Assembly (NCBI GenBank): GCA_035254305.1
Contig: DATFAS010000214.1
Span: 1-8,510 of the forward strand
DNA: 8,510 nucleotides
DNA from: DATFAS01 sp035254305
GTDB taxonomy: Bacteria > Bacillota > Bacilli > Aneurinibacillales > RAOX-1
Direction: 5' to 3'
Shown here: piece by piece, positions 1 through 5,329 of the stretch
How the letters are laid out: the number at the start of each line of letters is the position of its first letter
How positions within the stretch are numbered: the first letter of the stretch is position 1
Notes under the pieces: generated by a model
The model's database searches: none
What the model was told of the DNA's origin: nothing
Seen by the model: only the letters and a program-made list of their open reading frames with translations
Made by a program: the position numbers and the translations under genes

Positions 1-10
1 GGGGGATTCT

Positions 11-217
11 ATGGTTGATTTATTCCATAGCTTATTGTGGTTTCTCTTTTCTAATCATAGGTTATTAGTACATACAGTGTTTGGACATGAGCAATATGCA
101 AAAATTGTTTATAAATCTAGTTCTTATGAGTATATTTCAAAGGATTTACTAGAAGTTAAGCCTTGATTATTAGTGAAGTATGATGCCAATGGTGATCCCT
201 CCATTGTCGAGCAATGA
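11..217 (+). pseudogene. Decayed unidentified ORF, interrupted by stop codons
   Basis: An ATG at 11, preceded by GGGGG at positions 1-5, opens a 51-codon reading frame that ends at a TGA (164-166). The same frame continues with coding-like residues (LLVKYDANGDPSIVEQ) to a second TGA at 215-217, and then a further 15 codons to a TAA. Uninterrupted length, start and ribosome binding site are all marginal, so this is read as the remnant of a gene and not as a functional small protein. No family is recognised: the first part is hydrophobic and aromatic (LFHSLLWFLF) and the second part is polar. A genuine 51-residue peptide cannot be excluded, especially as the window begins only 10 bases upstream. 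Confidence 0.2.
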
Positions 218-501
218 AAGGAAGAAATTGGCTCACCCTATCTTACCTTGAAAAGGATACCGTAAGTTTAGGCGACATAACGATCCCACTTTTCATGCTT
301 TGCTCGTCTTGAAATCGGTATTATGTGGAGGATTTGAAGGGATTATTGGGAGAAGTTTGATTTTGGTGCTTATCGATCGTTTGAACTTTTCATTTGTTAA
401 TCCGTCCCTTCATTTAGAAGAGGCCATGAAGAGTCTTCCACAAAGTGTGATCCATTCTACTACCAAAATGGTATTGTGTGAGGGTATAGGTTTACAATTA
501 A
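218..501. other. Gene-poor stretch, no supported feature
   Basis: All six frames are short or broken here. The longest frame (300-509, opening with TTG) has no ribosome binding site, and its predicted peptide resembles no family known to me. No tRNA, strong hairpin or tandem repeat is visible. Together with the broken frame just upstream, the stretch looks like decayed coding DNA lying before the promoter of the first Uma2 gene. Confidence 0.4.
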
Positions 502-510
502 TGGTATAAT
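502..510 (+). promoter_or_regulatory. Extended -10 promoter for the first Uma2 gene
   Basis: TGG followed by a consensus TATAAT (505-510) makes an extended -10 element of the sigma-A type. No good -35 hexamer lies 16-18 bp upstream, which is common for extended -10 promoters. Transcription would begin near 517, giving a leader of about 30 nt before the TTG start at 547, with the ribosome binding site (535-538) inside it. This is inferred from sequence only. Confidence 0.45.
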
Positions 511-546
511 GAGGATTATTATAGATTGCTTATTGGAGTGATTTCG

Positions 547-1134
547 TTGTCGCTGCCTCAAATTGAACCGAACAAGAAGTACACTGTAGAAGACATTACC
601 CACTGGGAAGGACGATGGGAACTCATAGAGGGGGCACCATATCTTACCGCCTCTCCATCACGCCTCCACCAAACCATTAGTCGTAGGCTGCTCACTGCCT
701 TAGAAAACTATCTCACAGGGAAAGACTGCGAGGTGTTTGCTGCGCCGTTTGATGTCTACCTTTCCTCCAGTAAGGAAGAGGAGGTTGAACAGGCGAAAAA
801 TGCAGTCCAGCCGGATCTATTTGTTGTCTGTGATCCTTCCAAGATCCTTGATCGCGGAGTCAATGGCCCCCCTGAATGGATTGCGGAGATCATTTCACCT
901 TCGACAGCGAAAATTGATCGCTTAAAAAAATACAATTTGTATGAAAAGTATGGAGTCCGCGAATTCTGGCTCATTTCCCCCTACGAGCAAACCATCGAAA
1001 TCTTCGTCCTTAGTGAAAATGGAAGATATGTTCGAAAGGGAGTCTACAGCTCGGATGACCAACTAACAATTGGATCTTTCCAGGATTTTACTCTTGAGGC
1101 TGTGGAGCTGTTTCGGGGTTTCCCTATGGATTAA
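547..1134 (+). CDS. Uma2 family protein (DUF820, putative PD-(D/E)XK endonuclease)
   Basis: The product is 195 residues long, the usual size for the family. The TTG at 547 is chosen because GGAG (535-538) lies 8 nt upstream and the protein then begins MSLPQ, as many homologues do. The TTG at 526 has only a distant GAGG. Visible family blocks are RWELIEG (23-29), PSRLHQTISRRL (37-48), APFDVYL (66-72), VQPDLFVVCDPSK (87-99), EIISPST (114-120) and YGVREFWLISP (135-145). Asp90 and Glu114 are the expected acidic residues of a PD-(D/E)XK-like active site. The family is widespread and often multicopy, and it is presumed to be nuclease-like, but its biological role is not established. The gene converges with a diverged paralogue at 1397-1969, and a decayed, closer copy lies at 7401-7580. 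Confidence 0.85.
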   Translation: MSLPQIEPNKKYTVEDITHWEGRWELIEGAPYLTASPSRLHQTISRRLLTALENYLTGKDCEVFAAPFDVYLSSSKEEEVEQAKNAVQPDLFVVCDPSKILDRGVNGPPEWIAEIISPSTAKIDRLKKYNLYEKYGVREFWLISPYEQTIEIFVLSENGRYVRKGVYSSDDQLTIGSFQDFTLEAVELFRGFPMD

Positions 1135-1175
1135 AAAATGAGTATTATGAAACGGCTGCGGATTGATTCAACTAA

Positions 1176-1313
1176 GCGACTCCCTCTATTTATCTGAATT
1201 TCAACGCATGGGAAGCGCTGTCAGATCAGTTGCTTAAAGAACTTCGGGGGATATTAGATGAGGTGATTGCGGAAGTCGTGGAGAGGATGACAGATCCCAA
1301 ATATGTCATGTAA
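1176..1313 (+). pseudogene. C-terminal remnant of an unidentified gene
   Basis: After an in-frame TAA at 1173-1175, an open frame of 45 codons runs to a TAA at 1311-1313. It encodes a helical-looking tail (LSDQLLKELRGILDEVIAEV followed by VERMTDPKYVM) with no ATG. A second frame begins at an ATG at 1138 (MSIMKRLRID and onwards) and stops at about 1197, so a frameshifted short gene is possible. The stop codon sits 2 nt before a terminator stem, as expected for the true 3' end of a gene. I do not recognise the family. The composition is acidic and alpha-helical. Confidence 0.3.
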
Positions 1314-1315
1314 CC

Positions 1316-1342
1316 AAAAGGTACCGGAAGAGGTGCCTTTTT
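1316..1342 (+). terminator. Intrinsic terminator, plus strand
   Basis: A 10-bp stem (1316-1325 with 1332-1341, core AAAGGTACC pairing with GGTGCCTTT through one G-U wobble) closes a GGAAGA loop and ends in TTTTT (1338-1342). It is placed to end transcripts from the Uma2 gene at 547 and the remnant that follows it. Confidence 0.75.
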
Positions 1343-1371
1343 CAAAGAAGTATAGATTATCTATTTCAGAC

Positions 1372-1394
1372 AAAAAAGCAGGATTTCCCTGCTT
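1372..1394 (-). terminator. Intrinsic terminator, minus strand
   Basis: Read on the minus strand, AAGCAGG, a 5-nt loop and CCTGCTT (stem 1388-1394 with 1376-1382) are followed by six T (1377-1372). It begins 2 nt after the stop codon of the minus-strand Uma2 gene and so forms the other half of a convergent terminator pair. Confidence 0.8.
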
Positions 1395-1396
1395 CT

Positions 1397-1969
1397 TTAT
1401 TCTACGAATATTGAATTTAATTGGATAAGCAATTCTTCAAAAATCCCTACCTTAATTTCTTCCTCTTTCCCATACAATTCGGATTCCTCATATTTCCGGT
1501 GTTCGGTTAGGGTAAAAATATCAATTGTATGATTTAATGGGTCTACAATCCAGTATTCTTTTACTCCTGCTCGTTCATAAAGCCTTTTCTTTTCCCTTTT
1601 GTCCTTCTTCGCAGTTGAAGGAGATAATACTTCGATAATGAGATCAGGAACTCCCTCACACCCATGTTTGGTAATTTTAGTTGGGTCACAGATGATCGTA
1701 AGGTCAGGTTGGACAACATTATCATCATTCTTATTCTCATTTGGAAACAAACGTACATCGAAGGGAGCAATAAAAGCTTCACACGGTTTTCCTTCCAAGT
1801 AATCAGCGAATTTTCTGGATAATTGTAACAATATCCTTTGATGGTCGGGAGAAGGGGCAGGGGTCATATTGTATGGGATCCCATCAATTAATTCCCAACG
1901 TTCGTCATTATTCCATGATAGATAATCAGCATAAGTATATCTCTCGTTCGATTTTGGTTCCAGAATCAC
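1397..1969 (-). CDS. Uma2 family protein (DUF820, putative PD-(D/E)XK endonuclease)
   Basis: The product is 190 residues from a GTG at 1969-1967. AGGAGG (1983-1978) lies 8 nt upstream, which settles the start. Family blocks are YTYADYLSW (11-19), ERWELIDG (23-30), APSPDHQRI (38-46), APFDVRLFP (68-76), VVQPDLTIICDPTK (85-98), IIEVLSPSTAKKD (111-123) and LYERAGVKEYWIVDP (130-144). Asp89 and Glu113 are the predicted acidic metal ligands. It shares the architecture of the gene at 547 but is clearly diverged, so the two look like long-separated paralogues and not a recent duplication. No strong -35/-10 pair is seen upstream, although TAAAAT (about 1997-2002 on the minus strand) could serve as a -10. 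The cellular role is unknown. Confidence 0.87.
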   Translation of the reverse strand: MILEPKSNERYTYADYLSWNNDERWELIDGIPYNMTPAPSPDHQRILLQLSRKFADYLEGKPCEAFIAPFDVRLFPNENKNDDNVVQPDLTIICDPTKITKHGCEGVPDLIIEVLSPSTAKKDKREKKRLYERAGVKEYWIVDPLNHTIDIFTLTEHRKYEESELYGKEEEIKVGIFEELLIQLNSIFVE

Positions 1970-2021
1970 TTAAAACCCCTCCTTTTGCCTTTCCATTATT
2001 TTACCATACTACTAATCGTCA

Positions 2022-2123
2022 TCACCAATCATCCGGTAATAGCAAGCATTCCATTAGCGTTACTGCACGGGTATCCCCAAGCCGAATAGCACAAGCCAAA
2101 GCCCGCGAAAATGTAGTTTTTCG
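2022..2123 (-). pseudogene. Possible C-terminal remnant of an unidentified gene
   Basis: A 33-codon frame with no start codon, bounded upstream by TAA (2126-2124) and closed by tandem TGA codons (2024-2022 and 2021-2019). It encodes residues with protein-like composition, including ALACAIRLGDTRAVTLMECL near the end. It lies in the spacer between the methyltransferase and the minus-strand Uma2 gene. It may be the tail of a lost gene such as a transposase, but the family is not recognised and it could be a chance frame. Confidence 0.15.
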
Positions 2124-2187
2124 TTACTGAAGTAGCGGATAGAACACACGAAAAGAATGAAATGGGAGTAGGAAAGGGTGTTCGTCA

Positions 2188-2745
2188 TCATTTTTTACAA
2201 GCAAGGATAGATTGTAATCCATCTTTTTCATTTTGGTTAAAATAGAGGATCTCCCATTCAGAAAAGATATTTTTCAGTTCACAAGGCTGTAACTTATATT
2301 GATCCGAAATATGGGTGTTTGCCTGCGAATCGGTAAGAGAAAATGTATGCATCAAAAACAATCCTCCCGGTTTTACTAATTTTTTAATCTGTGGGAACAG
2401 GGGACGATTAAGGTAGAAGGTATCAACAACTAAATCGAAAGAGTCATTCACTTCTAGAAAGACATCCAGATCTTTCACTTCTGTTTTTATGGCCAGTTCG
2501 TGTTTAATGCTTAAATCTTGCAAGTAATGAATGGCTACATCGGATACGTCCCAAGCAGTAACGAAGAAGCCAAGCTGTGTCAGGTATACACTGTTGCCGC
2601 CTAGCCCGCAGGCAATATCAAGTGCATATTTTCCGTGAAGCATAGGAGTCAGTTCCTTCAAAATAGGGGTAGGGGAGGGCAGAGTAATATCATTCGTTCT
2701 TTCCTTGTATTTTTGGTTCCATTTCTTTTTATCAGCCTCAGACAT
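2188..2745 (-). CDS. Class I SAM-dependent methyltransferase, TehB-like
   Basis: A soluble, cytoplasmic 185-residue protein with a Rossmann-fold methyltransferase core. Motif I is ALDIACGLGGNS (41-52), which binds S-adenosylmethionine. The acidic end of strand beta-2 is in VTAWDVS (62-68, Asp66), the post-II strand is FDLVVDTFYLNRP (103-115), and VKPGGLFLMHTF (124-135) is the later conserved block. The size and motif I wording resemble the TehB / small methyltransferase group, but the substrate cannot be assigned. Two ATG codons are adjacent. The second (2745) is chosen because AGGAG is 6 nt from it and only 3 nt from the first. The gene appears monocistronic, with an AT-rich upstream region and no clear terminator downstream. 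Confidence 0.85.
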   Translation of the reverse strand: MSEADKKKWNQKYKERTNDITLPSPTPILKELTPMLHGKYALDIACGLGGNSVYLTQLGFFVTAWDVSDVAIHYLQDLSIKHELAIKTEVKDLDVFLEVNDSFDLVVDTFYLNRPLFPQIKKLVKPGGLFLMHTFSLTDSQANTHISDQYKLQPCELKNIFSEWEILYFNQNEKDGLQSILACKK

Positions 2746-2871
2746 CATGATCTCCTCTTTATGTGAATTCTCATTAGTTAAAGTTATAGTTAATCATACT
2801 ACTTCATATTCATGATAAAAAATCAGTCTTAAAATTCCATGATAGGCAATTATGAAATGGATTCAATTATA

Positions 2872-2921
2872 CAAAAAGTACCCTGGCTAGACTTTTTAAA
2901 TGTGTCTACTCTACAGGGTAC
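2872..2921 (-). terminator. Long imperfect hairpin, probable terminator of the permease-amidase operon
   Basis: On the minus strand, GTACCCTG (2921-2914) pairs perfectly with CAGGGTAC (2885-2878). Inside it TAGAC (2908-2904) pairs with GTCTA (2892-2888), with an internal asymmetric bulge and an A/T-rich loop. The outer stem is followed directly by TTTTT (2877-2873). It starts about 80 nt beyond the amidase stop codon, so it suits a rho-independent terminator for that operon. The nested inverted repeat could instead be a relic of an insertion-sequence end or a miniature element. Confidence 0.55.
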
Positions 2922-3000
2922 ATTTTACTTATAGCTTATAGGAATTCGGTTTTTTTTTGGAATATAAGAATCAAATAGTTTGAGAAGTACAGGTGAATTG

Positions 3001-3786
3001 TTACACGCTGTACAGCTCTGGTCTTCGTTCGGTTAAATAGCGATAAGGCTGTTTGGTTTGTTGATGTAGAGAAAACGATGTGATCCCGAGAGTTTCTGCC
3101 TCACTCTTCAGATCGAGCAATAATGTGCCATAGGGATCGACAATGACACTCTCTCCACGATATACATAGTCAACATTTTCTCCGAGCCGATTGCAGTAGG
3201 CCACGTAGCACTGATTTTCTATGGCTCTTGCTTGGCAGAAGATCCGGTGCTGGTTCTCATAGGGAGACATGTTCGCTGAATTGACAAGAAGAACTTCCGC
3301 TCCCTTTAAACACAAGGTCCGGGCAGGTTCCGGAAACTCAATATCGTAGCATGTTAAAAGCCCAAAGGTTACCCCCTCGATTGTGAATGTTTCTAATTGG
3401 TCCCCAGTAGAAAAAAGCTTATTCTCTTCGGTAAACAGATGCGTTTTCCGATAGTAGTGCTGTGGTTTCCCTTCCTTATCTAGTAGGCATGAAGTGATAA
3501 ATACGTTGTCTTCTTCTGATTCCAAAAAGGAATAGACGACATGCATGGGATATCTTCTAATGATCTCTTGCATCCTTTGTAGTGTGGTACCTTCCCGTAT
3601 TTCCGCTAACTGAGAGATGTTTTCCTTAGAAGCAAGCCCCGTCGTGATCAGTTCCGGAAAGAGAAGTAGGTCTGCTGCTTGTTGGTGAGCCTGTTTGATT
3701 ATTTCTTCCATGTTGTGCAGGTTCGCTTCTTTATCCCCATCTTGTATCAAGGTTTGTGCTAGAGCTATGGTCCAATGGTTTTTCAT
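3001..3786 (-). CDS. Carbon-nitrogen hydrolase (nitrilase superfamily amidase), catalytic triad intact
   Basis: A 261-residue single-domain hydrolase that would cleave a carbon-nitrogen bond in an amide, releasing ammonia. The superfamily triad is present: Glu45 in LLFPEL, Lys114 in YRKTHLF and Cys146 in LTCYDIEFPE. Other conserved blocks are NSANMSPY (169-176), ARAIENQCYVAYCN (186-199) and the C-terminal ERRPELY (253-259). The wording around the Cys and after it resembles the aliphatic amidase branch that includes 5-aminopentanamidase (DavA) and RamA-type amidases, so a short amino-amide is a reasonable but unproven substrate. The ATG at 3786 has AGGAG (3801-3797) 10 nt upstream and removes a six-residue extension that would start from TTG. 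The start lies inside the end of the permease gene, a 56-nt overlap that suggests translational coupling and a shared pathway. Confidence 0.9.
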   Translation of the reverse strand: MKNHWTIALAQTLIQDGDKEANLHNMEEIIKQAHQQAADLLLFPELITTGLASKENISQLAEIREGTTLQRMQEIIRRYPMHVVYSFLESEEDNVFITSCLLDKEGKPQHYYRKTHLFTEENKLFSTGDQLETFTIEGVTFGLLTCYDIEFPEPARTLCLKGAEVLLVNSANMSPYENQHRIFCQARAIENQCYVAYCNRLGENVDYVYRGESVIVDPYGTLLLDLKSEAETLGITSFSLHQQTKQPYRYLTERRPELYSV

Positions 3787-5125
3787 CTGATTCGGTCTCC
3801 TCAAAGTGTAATTCAGGGGGCTGTTGTCTTAAGCCTTTTGTTAAAAAGAGTAGATAAATAAATCCTAATGACCCCCAAACAAGTCCATATTTTTTGGCTA
3901 GCGGATCTAAGCTAAATAATAACAGGATGCTTAGGATGGCTCCGATTAGCGGAATAACAAGAAAGAAAATGATATCACTGCCTGATCGCCTCCCGTTTCT
4001 CCAAAAATAGTGAACGATAACGGCTAGATTAACCATCGTAAAAGCGATAAAGGCGCCAAAATTAATACAGGAGGCAGCGCTTAAAATATCGAATTGAATG
4101 GCAAGCAGGCCGATTATTCCAATGATAACAAGCGTAATAATAGGTGTTTGGTATTTTGGGCTAATATAGCCGAAGATTCGCTTCGGTAAAACAGAATCAC
4201 GCCCCATGGCATACAGCAATCGGGAAGCAGAGGCTTGGGCGGAAAGTCCTGACGTAAACTGCGCGATGATCAATCCAGCCAAAAAGATCGAACTAAATAG
4301 GTTGCCGCCGACGATAGACGCAAGTTCATTTCCAGCTGTTGCTAAATCTTTGAATTGGGTGTAATCCGGAAACACAAGGTGTGATAAGTAAGAAACACCA
4401 ATAAAAATGATACCACCGATAAGGGCTGTCAGCATGATCGCTTTCGGCATCGTTTTTTCAGGATCTTTCGTTTCCTCGGTGAACGTAGTGATGGCATCAA
4501 ATCCTAAAAAGGAATAACAAGCAATGGAAGCGCCTGCAAGAACGAATTGAGAGGAAGAGCCTTCGCTGACAAATGGCGCCATTGAGAAAATGGTGGCTGC
4601 TCCGATGCCGGTCAGTAAACTATGAATGCTTAAAACGACGAAGATGGTAATGACTAAAAATTGAAAAAGCATGAGTAGGAAGTTCACTTTATTGCTTACG
4701 TGGATGCCTAGAATGTTAACGATTGTCGTTAACACAATAAAAGCTACAATCCATACCCACATGGGGACACTAGGGAAGATCGCCCCGAAGTAAAGTGCGC
4801 CTATGAGCCAAATAACCATAGGGATAAAGATGTAATCCAACAAGAGAGCCCAACCCACCATAAAACCGAGGTGTCCATTGAAGGTTTTCCTAGTATACGT
4901 GTAAGCGGAACCAGCAATCGGGTAGGCTTTAACCATATTTCCGTAGCTGTAAGCGGTAAAAAGCATAGCCACAAGCGCGATCACGAAGCTAGGAACAACC
5001 CCACCATGACTGGCTTCCGCTAACGTTCCGTACATACCGAATACGATCATGGGAGTAAGATAAGCGAGTCCGAAGAGGACTACCTGTGATAAACAGAGTT
5101 CTCTTTTTAAACTTGTTTGTTGCAT
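3731..5125 (-). CDS. APC-superfamily amino acid/polyamine permease, PuuP-like
   Basis: A 464-residue integral membrane transporter with about 12 hydrophobic segments, first gene of a two-gene operon. Family hallmarks are GLAYLTPMIVFG in helix 1 (19-30), YPIAGSAYTYTRK (68-80), the helix-6 region GFDAITTFTEETKDPEKTMP (208-227), which is the APC consensus amphipathic region, and SRLLYAMGRDSVLPK (301-315). The start and the helix 1-3 pattern are close to the putrescine importer PuuP group, so uptake of an amine, polyamine or amino-acid amide is inferred, but the exact substrate is not readable. ATG at 5125 follows AGGAGG (5140-5135) at 9 nt. The polar tail (about 430-464) overlaps the amidase start. 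The gene lies directly behind a sigma-54 promoter. Confidence 0.92.
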   Translation of the reverse strand: MQQTSLKRELCLSQVVLFGLAYLTPMIVFGMYGTLAEASHGGVVPSFVIALVAMLFTAYSYGNMVKAYPIAGSAYTYTRKTFNGHLGFMVGWALLLDYIFIPMVIWLIGALYFGAIFPSVPMWVWIVAFIVLTTIVNILGIHVSNKVNFLLMLFQFLVITIFVVLSIHSLLTGIGAATIFSMAPFVSEGSSSQFVLAGASIACYSFLGFDAITTFTEETKDPEKTMPKAIMLTALIGGIIFIGVSYLSHLVFPDYTQFKDLATAGNELASIVGGNLFSSIFLAGLIIAQFTSGLSAQASASRLLYAMGRDSVLPKRIFGYISPKYQTPIITLVIIGIIGLLAIQFDILSAASCINFGAFIAFTMVNLAVIVHYFWRNGRRSGSDIIFFLVIPLIGAILSILLLFSLDPLAKKYGLVWGSLGFIYLLFLTKGLRQQPPELHFEETESDEKPLDHSSSTNLDTRWG

Positions 5126-5159
5126 TTGTTCAACCCTCCTTTTTGTTTTTAGTATTAAC

Positions 5160-5174
5160 GCAAGAAATGTGCCA
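5160..5174 (-). promoter_or_regulatory. Sigma-54 (-24/-12) promoter of the permease-amidase operon
   Basis: On the minus strand the sequence reads TGGCAC (5174-5169), five bases, then TTGC (5163-5160). The GG (5173-5172) and GC (5161-5160) are separated by exactly 10 nt, as required for RpoN/SigL recognition, and all consensus positions match. Transcription should start near 5149, leaving a leader of about 24 nt that holds the AGGAGG at 5140-5135. A sigma-54 activator gene is divergently placed next door. Confidence 0.9.
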
Positions 5175-5198
5175 ATTTTAAATCACTATGAATATCCG

Positions 5199-5227
5199 TT
5201 GATTAAAAGGGTTCTGGCCTATATACT
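5199..5227 (+). promoter_or_regulatory. Sigma-A type promoter of the regulator operon
   Basis: TTGATT (5199-5204), a 17-bp spacer and TATACT (5222-5227) form a good vegetative promoter directed at the regulator. The predicted start, near 5234, lies immediately before the first 18-bp palindrome (5237-5254), so bound regulator would obstruct its own transcription. The leader to the regulator start is about 95 nt. Confidence 0.65.
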
Positions 5228-5236
5228 AGATGACAA

Positions 5237-5254
5237 TAATGAATTTTTTCATTA
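5237..5254. promoter_or_regulatory. Operator/enhancer palindrome 1 (perfect copy)
   Basis: TAATGAATTTTTTCATTA is a perfect inverted repeat with 7-bp arms around TTTT. Its centre is about 97 bp upstream of the predicted sigma-54 start, a typical upstream activator position, and it overlaps the start of the regulator transcript. It is the best copy of the shared pattern TAATGAA-N4-TTCATTA and the likely binding site of the adjacent enhancer-binding protein. Confidence 0.7.
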
Positions 5255-5279
5255 AAAATAGAGAATGTAGCCCATATCG

Positions 5280-5297
5280 TAATGAAAAAATTCATCA
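5280..5297. promoter_or_regulatory. Operator/enhancer palindrome 2
   Basis: TAATGAAAAAATTCATCA matches TAATGAA-N4-TTCATTA with one mismatch in the right arm. It begins 43 bp after palindrome 1, close to four helical turns, so the two would lie on the same DNA face. Its centre is about 140 bp upstream of the sigma-54 start. Its first 16 bases are the exact reverse complement of the last 16 of palindrome 1. Confidence 0.65.
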
Positions 5298-5315
5298 TAA
5301 TGAAATTTTGCATTA
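5298..5315. promoter_or_regulatory. Operator/enhancer palindrome 3
   Basis: TAATGAAATTTTGCATTA matches the shared pattern with one mismatch (TGCATTA for TTCATTA). It abuts palindrome 2 with no gap, giving a tandem 36-bp block, and ends 14 bp before the chosen regulator start. Its centre is about 158 bp upstream of the sigma-54 start. Confidence 0.62.
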
Positions 5316-5329
5316 GAAAGAGAGGGATG

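Noticed and set aside
300..509. Open frame of 69 codons in the left gene-poor stretch
   Set aside because: It opens with TTG without a ribosome binding site, its composition is not convincing, and it overlaps the promoter of the Uma2 gene. I also considered a transposase tail (IHSTTK as a worn IHSDQG), but the match is too weak.
526..546. TTG at 526 as the start of the first Uma2 gene
   Set aside because: The GAGG at 511-514 is 11 nt away. The TTG at 547 has GGAG at 8 nt and gives the family's usual N-terminus.
1873..2130. Plus-strand open frame of 85 codons
   Set aside because: It runs antisense over the start of the minus-strand Uma2 gene, has no ribosome binding site and shows no family features.
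3787..3804. TTG at 3804 as the start of the amidase
   Set aside because: It would place the AGGAG inside the coding region. The ATG at 3786 has that AGGAG 10 nt upstream and yields a normal N-terminus.
5211..5230. A plus-strand sigma-54 promoter at TGGCC in the spacer
   Set aside because: There is a GG but no GC 10 nt later, so the -12 element is missing. The sigma-A type promoter there fits far better.
5282..5329. Upstream ATG starts (5282 and 5303) for the sigma-54 activator
   Set aside because: Both ATGs are part of the operator palindromes, no ribosome binding site precedes them, and the added residues are a basic, low-complexity stretch not expected at the front of the sensor domain.
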